DNA of 64,000 bases, from contig NZ_AZFE01000002.1 of NCBI RefSeq assembly GCF_001434315.1, positions 42,569 through 106,568 of the forward strand. Direction: 5' to 3'. Positions 1-7,351 of the stretch are shown in pieces (the stretch's first letter is position 1; each line of letters opens with the position of its first letter). The position numbers were made by a program, and so were the translations under genes. Source of the stretch: Paucilactobacillus oligofermentans DSM 15707 = LMG 22743. Lineage in GTDB: Bacteria; Bacillota; Bacilli; Lactobacillales; Lactobacillaceae. The notes under the pieces were generated by a model. The model was not told the DNA's origin, searched no databases, and saw nothing but the letters and a program-made list of their open reading frames with translations.

Positions 1-238
1 AAGCTTCCCCAAGCCCAACGTTTTTAATTAAAACTACATTGACTATAGTTATAAGATTCATATTCTCAAAAGTTTTAATGCAATCAATAATTTCAGCTGA
101 AACTGGTCCATCTTGAACAATTACTAATTCATTAGGCAGCAATGTTTGATTAAAAATACTTTGTAAAGATTGAAATAGTTGTTGTTCAGTATCATTTATA
201 TAAACAGACATTAAAACTGAAAATTTTGGAAATTCCAT
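1..238 (-). CDS. Family 2 glycosyltransferase, N-terminal part (runs off window)
   Basis: Translating the minus strand from the ATG at 238 gives about 79 residues up to the window edge. The start reads MEFPKFSVLMSVYINDTEQQ, followed by a stretch with LFQSLQSIFNQT and ELVIVQDG. This is the beta1-loop-beta2 start of GT-A fold glycosyltransferases of family GT2, where the D of VQDG contacts the nucleotide sugar. The acceptor and sugar cannot be told. An AGAAGG Shine-Dalgarno lies about 9 bases upstream. It follows the priming sugar transferase by 30 bases, so it is probably the next gene of the same exopolysaccharide operon. The C-terminal part is outside the window. Confidence 0.8.
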   Translation of the reverse strand, partial: MEFPKFSVLMSVYINDTEQQLFQSLQSIFNQTLLPNELVIVQDGPVSAEIIDCIKTFENMNLITIVNVVLIKNVGLGEA

Positions 239-268
239 TAGGCACTACCTTCTAATTAATATATTATT

Positions 269-922
269 TCATTCAGATTTTGTATTTTCCACAGTTAGTA
301 CATTTGATTTTTTTGTAAGTTGAACATTTTCTGGTTTATGTTTACCTTCATGTATTCCTATATGTAAGAATACGTACCACATGGTTCTGATCACTAACTT
401 AAAATCTGTCATAAATGAAACTGAAGCTGCATATATGCCATCATACTGGGCCTTTTGCAAATTAGGAACATGATCACGTCCATGAACTTGAGCTAATCCC
501 GTTAACCCAGGTAATACCGTTTCGGTCCCGTTCTTATGTCGCATCATAATTAATTCCGTTTCCGCACAAATTACTGGCCGTGGTCCAATAACACTCATTT
601 CACCTTTAAGCACATTGATAAATTGGGGTAATTCATCAATGCTTGACTTTCGTAACCCTTTACCAATTTTAGTAATCATATCATCAGCATGTTCTAAACT
701 ATTCGTAGATGCATCATGTGGTGCCGTAATATACATACTTCTAAATTTATATATTTTAAAAGTCTTGCCATTAATGCCAACCCGGTTTTGCTTAAACATT
801 ACTGGACCCTTTGACTCTAACTTAATTAAAATAGCAATAATTATAAAAGGGATACATAATATAATTAGCGCAATAATTGCAATAATTACATCAAATAATC
901 TCTTAAAAAAATGAACATACAT
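269..922 (-). CDS. Undecaprenyl-phosphate sugar phosphotransferase (priming transferase)
   Basis: 217 residues. One N-terminal membrane hairpin (about residues 10-34) is followed by the bacterial sugar transferase domain. Family signatures are visible: GPVMFKQNRVG, FKIYKFRSM, a DELPQ segment, GEMSVIGPRP and LPGLTGLAQVHGR. Family members of this short WbaP/EpsL-like type move a sugar-1-phosphate from a UDP-sugar to undecaprenyl phosphate, the first committed step of a polysaccharide repeat unit. The enzyme sits in the inner leaflet of the membrane. It lies downstream of cpsB and upstream of a GT2 gene on the same strand, as expected for an EPS or capsule operon. The sugar used cannot be predicted. 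Confidence 0.9.
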   Translation of the reverse strand: MYVHFFKRLFDVIIAIIALIILCIPFIIIAILIKLESKGPVMFKQNRVGINGKTFKIYKFRSMYITAPHDASTNSLEHADDMITKIGKGLRKSSIDELPQFINVLKGEMSVIGPRPVICAETELIMMRHKNGTETVLPGLTGLAQVHGRDHVPNLQKAQYDGIYAASVSFMTDFKLVIRTMWYVFLHIGIHEGKHKPENVQLTKKSNVLTVENTKSE

Positions 923-956
923 AAGTTTACCCCTAACTTATAAAATACCAAAAACC

Positions 957-1733
957 TTAAAATAACCCGAATAACTTCTTTTTTTGTTTAATTTGTATTG
1001 GTTTCAACACATGTGGTGCAACCCGATCACCATTAATAATCGACTTCGCATTTGCTTTAAATTCAGCTGCTACGTCTTGCCCGAATTCTTTGGAAAGCTT
1101 ATCAAACGCTTGTCGCATCTCATACTTACGGCCTGGTAAATCATGCGTATCAGAAGCAAATACATACGCTTGCCCAGCTGCTATTAACTGACGACTGAAG
1201 GTCTCGACCTTTTCGCCAAATGTGCCCACAAAACTACTAGCCGTAACCTGTGATAAACAGCCTTTTTCCAATAACTGCAATATAATTTCCGGATGTCGCA
1301 TAATTTTCGTATTCCGCTCTGGATGCACAATAATTGGAATAATTCCTCGCATCTGCAATTGATACACCATGTCCGTCGTATAAGTCGGTACATCATCATC
1401 TGGAAATTCGAGTAACATATACTGATTATCTGCATCTGCAAATAAAATATCATCATTATCTAACGCATCTAATAAATCACCATTAATTCTCACTTCTTGA
1501 CCAGGAAAAACGGTTAATGGAATACCCGCCGCCGTAATTGCAGCTTGGAAATCTTCCGTCATCCGTAAAACATCAGTCTTATGATTTATGTAAGCCCCAT
1601 TCATATGATGGGGGGTAAGGAGCGCATGAGTGACACCATTATCAACAGCTTCTTGTGCCAATCTTAATGAAATATCCATATTTTTAGAACCGTCATCAAT
1701 TCCTGGCAATAAGTGACAATGTAAATCAATCAT
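957..1733 (-). CDS. cpsB: PHP-type protein tyrosine phosphatase CpsB/Wzb
   Basis: 258 residues, normal length for the CpsB/YwqE family of manganese-dependent phosphotyrosine phosphatases. The PHP metal-binding motifs are present: MIDLHCHLLPGIDDG at the N-terminus, LLTPHH near residue 40, PGQEVR near 78, VHPERN near 137 and FASDTHD near 193. The family removes phosphate from the tyrosine cluster of the CpsD kinase and so sets the phosphorylation cycle that controls chain length or export of polysaccharide. It lies 42 bases downstream of cpsD on the same strand, the usual CpsC-CpsD-CpsB order. An AGGAGG-like SD precedes the ATG. Confidence 0.93.
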   Translation of the reverse strand: MIDLHCHLLPGIDDGSKNMDISLRLAQEAVDNGVTHALLTPHHMNGAYINHKTDVLRMTEDFQAAITAAGIPLTVFPGQEVRINGDLLDALDNDDILFADADNQYMLLEFPDDDVPTYTTDMVYQLQMRGIIPIIVHPERNTKIMRHPEIILQLLEKGCLSQVTASSFVGTFGEKVETFSRQLIAAGQAYVFASDTHDLPGRKYEMRQAFDKLSKEFGQDVAAEFKANAKSIINGDRVAPHVLKPIQIKQKKKLFGLF

Positions 1734-1775
1734 CTGCGTTCCTCCTTTTTAACTTATATTTTCTATGTTAGTTAT

Positions 1776-2525
1776 TTACTTAGTTTCGCCATAACCATAT
1801 CCATAGCCGTAACCATATCCATAGCCGTAACCATTACGACTAGCGACATCATTCATGACATATCCCAAGAGATTAGCATGTACCATCTCTAATAACTCAA
1901 TTGAACGTGTAACTGCTTTTTGTTGCGCAACTCCTTGACGAACTACCAAGATAACCCCATCAACATAGGCTGCCATAATTTGGGTATCAGTTACTTGTAA
2001 CATTGGTGGAACATCAAAAATAATTAAATCATATTCACCTTTTAAAAGTTCAATATAATTTTTCATCCGATCAGAATTTAATAATTCTGATGGATTAGGT
2101 GGGACTGGCCCACTCGTCAATACACTCAAGTTTTCAACTCGAGTTGTTTTGATCACATCATGATAATCTAATTCTTTATTCGTTAAGACATTTGTTAATC
2201 CCTGATTATTAGGTAACCCAAACGTTGCATGCAAGGTAGGGCGACGTAAATCTGCATCAATAAACAATACTTTTTTACCTTGTTGAGCCCATGTAACTGC
2301 AGTATTAGCAGCCACGGTTGATTTACCTTCACTAACATTTGAAGACGTAAAGATCAACGTTTTATATTCCTTATCAACTGCAGAAAATTCAACGTTAGTT
2401 CGAATGGTCCGAAATTGTTCAGAAACCACATCTTTCGGGGTTACTTCGGTAATTAACATTACTCCATTTTCCATCGTATCCGTGGAAAGATCATTTTTAC
2501 TTTTTTGTTTTTTAAAAATAGCCAT
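1776..2525 (-). CDS. cpsD: BY-kinase, capsular tyrosine kinase CpsD/Wze
   Basis: 249 residues. Walker A is SSNVSEGKSTVAANTA (near 60-75), Walker A' is LFIDADLRRPTLH (near 92), and Walker B is LIIFDVPP (near 165). These define the bacterial tyrosine kinase (BY-kinase) domain that autophosphorylates a C-terminal tyrosine cluster when stimulated by the membrane partner CpsC. The C-terminus is a GY dipeptide run of seven tyrosines ending in GETK, encoded by an 18-bp DNA repeat. The start is 12 bases after the cpsC stop, so the two are translated together. The kinase works at the membrane with CpsC and is reset by CpsB. Confidence 0.93.
   Translation of the reverse strand: MAIFKKQKSKNDLSTDTMENGVMLITEVTPKDVVSEQFRTIRTNVEFSAVDKEYKTLIFTSSNVSEGKSTVAANTAVTWAQQGKKVLFIDADLRRPTLHATFGLPNNQGLTNVLTNKELDYHDVIKTTRVENLSVLTSGPVPPNPSELLNSDRMKNYIELLKGEYDLIIFDVPPMLQVTDTQIMAAYVDGVILVVRQGVAQQKAVTRSIELLEMVHANLLGYVMNDVASRNGYGYGYGYGYGYGYGETK
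1784..1834 (-). repeat. 18-bp tandem repeat encoding the CpsD tyrosine tail
   Basis: The plus strand shows CATATCCATAGCCGTAAC repeated in tandem with a partial further copy. On the coding strand it encodes GYGYGY units. Copy-number slippage of this unit would add or remove three tyrosines without breaking the frame. Confidence 0.8.
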
Positions 2526-2537
2526 TTTATCTTCCCC

Positions 2538-3407
2538 CTATACCCTTGCTCTAGATCGATGTCCGAATGAATCATTATCGTGTGTATTAGTAGCGTTATT
2601 AGCACGACGAATTTTACTATCCATATTAATGCGGTTAACTTGACCCAAATTAGCTAATCCAAGTTCCTGTAAGAATTCATCATCACGAACACTGGTATTC
2701 GTTAATTCAACTAATAATGCATAACCAACACTCAAGATAAATCCGGTAATCACACCCGCTGCAATAAACATAATTGTTTTAGGCGAAGTCTTGTGATTAT
2801 TGGCAACTGCCTTTGAGACAATGGTTACGTTATTAACTTCCATGATGTCTTTAATTTTGTTTTTAAATTCTTTCGCAACGGCATTCGCAACGGCTGCAGA
2901 TTTAGCAGGATCATCTGTCTTCACCGCTAAGGCAAACACTTGTGAATTTTGTTGGTTACTAACTGAAATGGCATCTTGTAATTCAGCCACACTAATATCA
3001 TATCCTTGACCAGAATTTTTAGTTACAGCCGGTTTAGCCGCACTAACTAACTCTTTGTCACCATAGGCGTCAGTTCGATATTTTGCTTTTTGAGCAGGTG
3101 TGACTACTACCGTAGGATTCTTTAAATCATTTTTTACGGCTGTTAAGACCACTTGGTTCGTAATAATATCTTTATACGTACTAATCATTTGAACATCTGC
3201 TTGTTGGGTTGCATAAGCGGTGGCTGCATTGCTTTCACTGGTTTTCTGATTAACTAAAATTTGGGTCGTTGATGTATATTGTGGTGTTACTACAAATTCA
3301 GCTACGCCAAAGGCAACCACGGCGCAACCAACCATACTTAAAATAATGAGTGTCAAATGTTTCCTAAAAATCGAAAACAACCGACGAATATCTAACATAT
3401 TATCCAT
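2538..3407 (-). CDS. cpsC: Polysaccharide chain-length regulator CpsC/Wzz, kinase activator
   Basis: 289 residues. An N-terminal helix near residues 18-37 and a second near 208-230 bracket an extracellular domain, the Wzz topology. The first segment reads MDNMLDIRRLFSIFRKHLTL, typical of Gram-positive CpsC. The region after TM2 is cytoplasmic and ends with a basic, Asn/Arg-rich tail that should contact CpsD. In Gram-positives Wzz and BY-kinase functions are split in two proteins, as here. GGAGG lies 8 bases before the ATG. It is separated from the LCP gene by 187 bases that contain a probable promoter. Confidence 0.92.
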   Translation of the reverse strand: MDNMLDIRRLFSIFRKHLTLIILSMVGCAVVAFGVAEFVVTPQYTSTTQILVNQKTSESNAATAYATQQADVQMISTYKDIITNQVVLTAVKNDLKNPTVVVTPAQKAKYRTDAYGDKELVSAAKPAVTKNSGQGYDISVAELQDAISVSNQQNSQVFALAVKTDDPAKSAAVANAVAKEFKNKIKDIMEVNNVTIVSKAVANNHKTSPKTIMFIAAGVITGFILSVGYALLVELTNTSVRDDEFLQELGLANLGQVNRINMDSKIRRANNATNTHDNDSFGHRSRARV

Positions 3408-3480
3408 TTCTTCCTCCGAGAATATTACCTATTAATTCTTTTATTATTCATGCAATTAATCTATCACGCAACCGATTAAT

Positions 3481-3527
3481 CGATTTTGTATTTGAATCGA
3501 AATATAAATAACCGATTTTGTATTATA
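3481..3527 (-). promoter_or_regulatory. Probable cpsC promoter region with 12-bp direct repeats
   Basis: A TATAAT -10 element on the minus strand is at 3522-3527. The plus-strand sequence CGATTTTGTATT occurs at 3481-3492 and again at 3513-3524, 32 bases apart (three helical turns), one copy overlapping the -10. No good -35 is visible, so the promoter may depend on a regulator. The operator role is inference. Confidence 0.4.
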
Positions 3528-3594
3528 ACTAACATCTTTTGAACAAATATCCGACACTTTCTCTGGCCTTTAAACAAGGAAAAACCAATTCTGG

Positions 3595-4593
3595 TTATTC
3601 ACCAAAATTGGCCCGTTCAAGTCCAAGATTATCTCGAATAATATTCGATACTCGTTGTAGTTCCGTTTTAGAAACCACTTCAAAACTTTGACCACCAATT
3701 GATTCACTAGTTCCTTGCGCATGATCTGACTTAACTGTTACTGATGCATTGCGATAATTCAAAGCTAACTTCGTCATATCATTAAACGTTAAATCAGTTT
3801 TTAATTCACTGGAAATTGAGTTCAAGAACGTACGATTAAGCACCGTTTTATAGCTGGCTGATTTCTTCAATAACGCCGCAATAATTAACCGTTGACGAGT
3901 CTGACGACCATAATCACCTTGTGGATCTTCGTGACGCATCCGTGAAAAGGCTAATGCTGTTTCACCATCCATAGTTTTTGATTGACCAGATACAAAGCTA
4001 TGACCATCATAATTAAAGGTCAAAGGTGAAGTAACTGTTACACCACCAACTTGATCAATGGCTTTTTCCAAGCCACCCATATTAACTAAGACATAATAGT
4101 CGATTGGAATTTTTAAGTAATTTTGAACTGTATTAATGGCTTCTTTTGAACTACCGTAAGCATACGCAGCATTAATCTTAGCTGGTGAATATTCAGGGTA
4201 GTCAGGCAAGTTAACTTCCATATCACGAGGTAAACTCGTCATAGTCGTTTTCTTGGTCTTTGGATTGATGGTCATGACAATCATCGTATCTGTCCGACCT
4301 TTATAATTACGGCCTAGGGCCCCAGTATCAGTTCCCATTAAGAGAATTGAAATTGGCTTTTTGGAACCCAGCGCACTTGCGGCACTCCGCGTTTTAGTAG
4401 CCCCTGTTTTTTCATACATATTAGTTGTAGCTTTATTCATATTATTAAATGCTACTGCCGCAAAGGCGGCACCCGTTAATACTAATATTCCTATAACTAC
4501 CAAAATTATATTCCGAACTAGATGCTTTCTGCGTCCATGATGATGGTGGTGATGACGCTGATGTTCAGAATGATTACTACCTTTGTCTGCCAT
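3595..4593 (-). CDS. LytR-CpsA-Psr (LCP) family glycopolymer ligase
   Basis: 332 residues. The cytoplasmic N-terminus is very basic, with a run of six histidines (near residues 15-20). One membrane helix (about 29-50) follows, then an extracellular LCP domain. Family signatures are ILLMGTDTGALGRNYKGRTD, MTSLPRDMEV, INAAYAYG, and AFSRMRHEDPQGDYGRQTRQ, including the Asp and Arg residues that bind the polyprenyl pyrophosphate. LCP enzymes attach wall teichoic acid or capsule to peptidoglycan. Its place at the head of the cps genes suggests it anchors the EPS made by this cluster. A -35-like TTGACA lies at 4673-4678 (minus strand). Confidence 0.9.
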   Translation of the reverse strand: MADKGSNHSEHQRHHHHHHGRRKHLVRNIILVVIGILVLTGAAFAAVAFNNMNKATTNMYEKTGATKTRSAASALGSKKPISILLMGTDTGALGRNYKGRTDTMIVMTINPKTKKTTMTSLPRDMEVNLPDYPEYSPAKINAAYAYGSSKEAINTVQNYLKIPIDYYVLVNMGGLEKAIDQVGGVTVTSPLTFNYDGHSFVSGQSKTMDGETALAFSRMRHEDPQGDYGRQTRQRLIIAALLKKSASYKTVLNRTFLNSISSELKTDLTFNDMTKLALNYRNASVTVKSDHAQGTSESIGGQSFEVVSKTELQRVSNIIRDNLGLERANFGE

Positions 4594-4802
4594 TTCTTAC
4601 CCCACATAAAAATGTTTAATTTTTTAGTTCATCAATAAATAATTTTCACACATAAAACTTAAATTTTCAAGATGTCAACCAATTTGTAACATGTTTGATA
4701 TAAATTGATTAACCTATTGAAACTAAATAATAGCAACATCAAGCAATATTTTTATAAACTAAATACTAATAATCTTATAATCTTTAATAACTATTTTCCA
4801 TT

Positions 4803-5543
4803 TTATCCGTGAAATGGTTTAAAAATAACTTTCATGCATCGGTCCATGTCAGCCATTGAAATTTCTTCATCAAATAATTCCTTATAATATATTTTTAATT
4901 CCGCTTGTCGCATCGCCATTGCAACCCGTGTTTTATTATGTTCATCCGTATGGTGGCCACTTTCATCTAAGTTAGGCACACCCCATTGTGATTTAACGGC
5001 TTCATACGCCCCATGAAAAATATTGAATTGACGATCTTCCGCAATTTGAATTGCACCAATATTTCGTGAACGATTAATATTAGTTTTTAATTTTGAATCA
5101 GCAATATCCAATTTAATTGATAAGCCACCCTTGAATATAATCCGCAATAACTGATCATTCGGACACACACCATAAACTGATACATGATGCGCCATCACCC
5201 AAGTTGTATTTTTACTACGTTTATTTCGAGTTGGCACTAATTGATATTCGCCCGCCACACAAGGAATCCCATGATCAAAATTATATAAGTCTGCAAAAAC
5301 GCGCATCTCATAATCCAAAATACCCATTTGTTCCGCAAATTCGCTCACTAATTCACGAGTGCTTTTACGAATAATTAACTGACTACCGTCAATATTTAAA
5401 ACCCATGAATATGTTATTCCTGCCAATTCTAATTGAGAGATTACTAATGTTTGCTCCCATGAAATAGTCGTTGAATCCATGACATCCTTTAATACCATTT
5501 GATCTAACAGTTCTAGATTGATTGTCTCTTTTAACATAGTCAT
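4803..5543 (-). CDS. comK: ComK-like competence transcription factor
   Basis: 246 residues, longer than Bacillus subtilis ComK (192). A ComK-like core is visible around residues 50-170: GSQLIIRKSTRELVSEFAEQ, then HGIPC, QLVPTRNKRSKNTTWVMAHH and IIFKGGLSIKLDI. These line up with the Bacillus blocks ending in PTLSSTRPQCGWISHVHV and VTFSNGKTMELPIS. The N-terminal 40 and C-terminal 60 residues have no Bacillus counterpart I can see. ComK binds minor-groove AT boxes and turns on DNA-uptake genes. The divergent neighbour is a ComX/SigH-like sigma factor, which supports a competence role. The assignment is by remembered family pattern, not by search. Confidence 0.62.
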   Translation of the reverse strand: MTMLKETINLELLDQMVLKDVMDSTTISWEQTLVISQLELAGITYSWVLNIDGSQLIIRKSTRELVSEFAEQMGILDYEMRVFADLYNFDHGIPCVAGEYQLVPTRNKRSKNTTWVMAHHVSVYGVCPNDQLLRIIFKGGLSIKLDIADSKLKTNINRSRNIGAIQIAEDRQFNIFHGAYEAVKSQWGVPNLDESGHHTDEHNKTRVAMAMRQAELKIYYKELFDEEISMADMDRCMKVIFKPFHG

Positions 5544-5705
5544 CCCCTAATAATAATTTTTTTACTGATAACTAAACTAACTTACTATCTACCAAATTTC
5601 AATTACTACTACAAACTACTACCGTTACTATGCCAAAATAATCACAAACTTGCTCATTTGGTTTTAATCTATCCATTTATGGAGTTAGCAATCCATTTGT
5701 ATATT

Positions 5706-5735
5706 ACATATCATATGTCTATCGAAGGCCTTCGA
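5706..5735. promoter_or_regulatory. Two adjacent palindromes upstream of the sigma-factor gene
   Basis: ACATATCATATGT at 5706-5718 is a perfect inverted repeat around a central C. TCGAAGGCCTTCGA at 5722-5735 is a perfect 14-bp palindrome. Together they end 23 bases before the ATG at 5759, in the comK/sigma intergenic region. They could be operators or RNA hairpins near the SD; which one is inference. Confidence 0.45.
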
Positions 5736-5758
5736 AATTATGATTACTGGAGATTCAC

Positions 5759-6325
5759 ATGAATAACGTCGAAAATATCCAACGTGGATTTGAATTATTA
5801 ACAACTGATGAGAACGAAAAAATAATTTTTGGAGTACTAAAACATTTCCATATTAATCCTTTAAACCCTAATTATGATGATCTCGCACAAGAAGGCAAGT
5901 TAGCCTTTGTTGATGCCTATTGTCGCTTTGTCGATAAACCCAGTAAAGATTATGACAACTTCCAAGCCTATGCCTATCAACGCGTCAAATGGCAACTGAA
6001 TGACTTATTAAATCGCCAAACTAAACAAAAATCATACGTTGACTTCTCACTAAATAACGAATTAATTTCTCGTGAAGTCATTGATGAAATTTTGATTGAT
6101 CACAACGATCATAGTAATCACGTTACTCAAGTACTAACCAATGATTTTTTCAATCAATTATTCACAATTTGTAATCAGCAGGAACGCCGTTACCTGACCG
6201 GTACTTTTTTAAAAGGCCTTAATGGTGCCGAAATCGCAAACTACTATAATGTTAGCCGACAAGCGGTCAATAAATGGAAACAACAAGTCACTCAAAAAGC
6301 AAAATTACTATCCCAACTAGATTAG
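5759..6325 (+). CDS. ComX/SigH-like alternative sigma factor
   Basis: 188 residues with sigma-70 family architecture. Residues about 30-90 form region 2 (NYDDLAQEGKLAFVDAYCRF, then FQAYAYQRVKWQLNDLLNRQ). Residues about 135-185 form region 4, with a helix-turn-helix LNGAEIANYYNVSRQAVNKW. Length and form fit the SigH/ComX group that directs competence genes in lactic acid bacteria. TGGAG precedes the ATG by about 8 bases. The gene is divergent from the comK-like gene across a 215-bp gap, so both may answer to one control region. A hairpin at 6394-6415 could end the transcript. Confidence 0.68.
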   Translation: MNNVENIQRGFELLTTDENEKIIFGVLKHFHINPLNPNYDDLAQEGKLAFVDAYCRFVDKPSKDYDNFQAYAYQRVKWQLNDLLNRQTKQKSYVDFSLNNELISREVIDEILIDHNDHSNHVTQVLTNDFFNQLFTICNQQERRYLTGTFLKGLNGAEIANYYNVSRQAVNKWKQQVTQKAKLLSQLD

Positions 6326-6393
6326 TGAAATAACTAGCCAACTCTGATTTATAAACCACTCCCTGTCAAGTAGACAGAAAAAATATTTTTTCT

Positions 6394-6424
6394 CCTAGTA
6401 ATTTAAATTACTAGGGGTTTTTAT
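6394..6424 (+). terminator. Palindromic terminator-like hairpin after the sigma gene
   Basis: A perfect 22-bp palindrome (CCTAGTAATTT and its complement) at 6394-6415 is followed by GGTTTTTA. Just upstream, CTGTC-AAGTA-GACAG (6363-6377) is another inverted repeat, followed by a short A/T palindrome at 6378-6391. The cluster could also be a worn mobile-element end. The rest of 6326-6704 holds the hairpin and inverted repeat listed next and no gene. Confidence 0.5.
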
Positions 6425-6538
6425 GTTGCTTTCATAGATATTAAATTTTGGCACCTATCGTTTATTTTGTCGTCCCAATTATTCTGTACAGATTTCTCTT
6501 TTTTCATATTATGAAAGTTAAAACTTTCTATCAAAAAG

Positions 6539-6580
6539 AAACCGATACCTATGAAACGTTAGTTTCATAAATATCGGTTT
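6539..6580. terminator. 19-bp stem hairpin at left edge of the degV cassette
   Basis: AAACCGATACCTATGAAAC at 6539-6557 pairs with 6562-6580 across a GTTA loop with two mismatches. There is no long T run on either side, so it may be a structural or recombination element rather than a terminator. Confidence 0.4.
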
Positions 6581-6581
6581 A

Positions 6582-6675
6582 GATAAATAATTATAATTTT
6601 TCTAGAATTAAAAAAAACTGGGTTATAAAAGTCCGGTTGAATCCCGAATTTTTACAACCCAAAAAGCCACTGAAA
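6582..6675 (+). repeat. Left arm of ~94-bp inverted repeat flanking DUF1836-degV
   Basis: The arm starts GATAAATAATTATAATTTTT and ends near AAAAAGCCACTGAAA. Its reverse complement matches 8221-8315 with roughly 10 mismatches and one 1-base offset, counted by eye. It encloses the DUF1836 and degV genes. Confidence 0.85.
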
Positions 6676-6704
6676 GGTTGGTATTTTATTTACTAAGAAT
6701 TATG

Positions 6705-7187
6705 CTATTTATCATCATCAAACCATTGATTGAGATAAATGACATGTGCAACCGCCGTAACAGTACTATGCAAAATTTTTTTTCCATCGTCACCTTGGTC
6801 AATAAAAGTGGGTTCGATTATATGTGTATCAAAAAGTGCTGAAAGTGTCACTTCAAATTCTTCACAAAAGGAATTATATGCGGTTTGTTTATCAGCCGTT
6901 TCTTCTTGAATTCTAAACAACTTCTCGATATTTTCCATCGAGAGTACTTTTTTAACGAGTGTAATGAAAAATAATGAAGCAATTTGTTCAGCGTTATATT
7001 GTTTTTTTACTGGGCTTTTAATATACCCTTTTTTAACATAGTTGCTGATCATTGATGAAGTGATTTCTAGACAGCCTAAGGGCATTAGGAAGCCATTGAT
7101 ATATTTAGTAGTTTGCTCAAGATAAAGCCCGATATCTGGTATTTCCTGATATCTAGGAATGTGAAACTTAAATAATGTATGTGCCAT
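6705..7187 (-). CDS. DUF1836 helix-turn-helix regulator, divergent from degV
   Basis: 160 residues from the ATG at 7187, chosen because a GGAG SD sits about 10 bases upstream; a longer start at 7238 lacks an SD. The N-terminal third contains a MerR-like helix-turn-helix segment (CLEITSSMISNYVKKGYIKS, then YNAEQIASLFFI). This matches my memory of DUF1836, a family of small presumed DNA-binding proteins often encoded beside degV. It probably controls its own gene and the divergent degV through the 164-bp gap. The ligand is unknown. Both genes lie inside the inverted repeat 6582-6675/8221-8315. Confidence 0.7.
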   Translation of the reverse strand: MAHTLFKFHIPRYQEIPDIGLYLEQTTKYINGFLMPLGCLEITSSMISNYVKKGYIKSPVKKQYNAEQIASLFFITLVKKVLSMENIEKLFRIQEETADKQTAYNSFCEEFEVTLSALFDTHIIEPTFIDQGDDGKKILHSTVTAVAHVIYLNQWFDDDK

Positions 7188-7218
7188 AAGAGACGACTCC
7201 TTTTTTTTAAGTTTACAA

Positions 7219-7340
7219 AAGCTTTTTATAATCGTCAATAAGATTTTTGAAAAACGCTTGACAAGGATAACCTGGCTGTGTAAATTAAAGTTATCGGTTT
7301 TACAAAAACCGAAGAACAGTTTTTACTAAGCTTTTTATAA
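7219..7340. promoter_or_regulatory. degV promoter with direct repeats and an inverted repeat
   Basis: TTGACA (7258-7263), a 17-base spacer and TAAATT (7281-7286) form a plus-strand promoter with a TGTG extension. AAGCTTTTTATAA occurs at 7219-7231 and again at 7328-7340, flanking it. TCGGTTTT-ACA-AAAACCGA (7294-7312) is an 8-bp inverted repeat at the expected transcript start. These look like operator sites for the DUF1836 protein; that link is inference. Confidence 0.6.
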
Positions 7341-7351
7341 AAGGAGATATT

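Noticed and set aside
6363..6391. CTGTC/GACAG repeat plus A/T palindrome as an insertion-sequence remnant
   Set aside because: Similar sequences occur beside lactobacillar IS elements, but nothing here distinguishes it from terminator debris.
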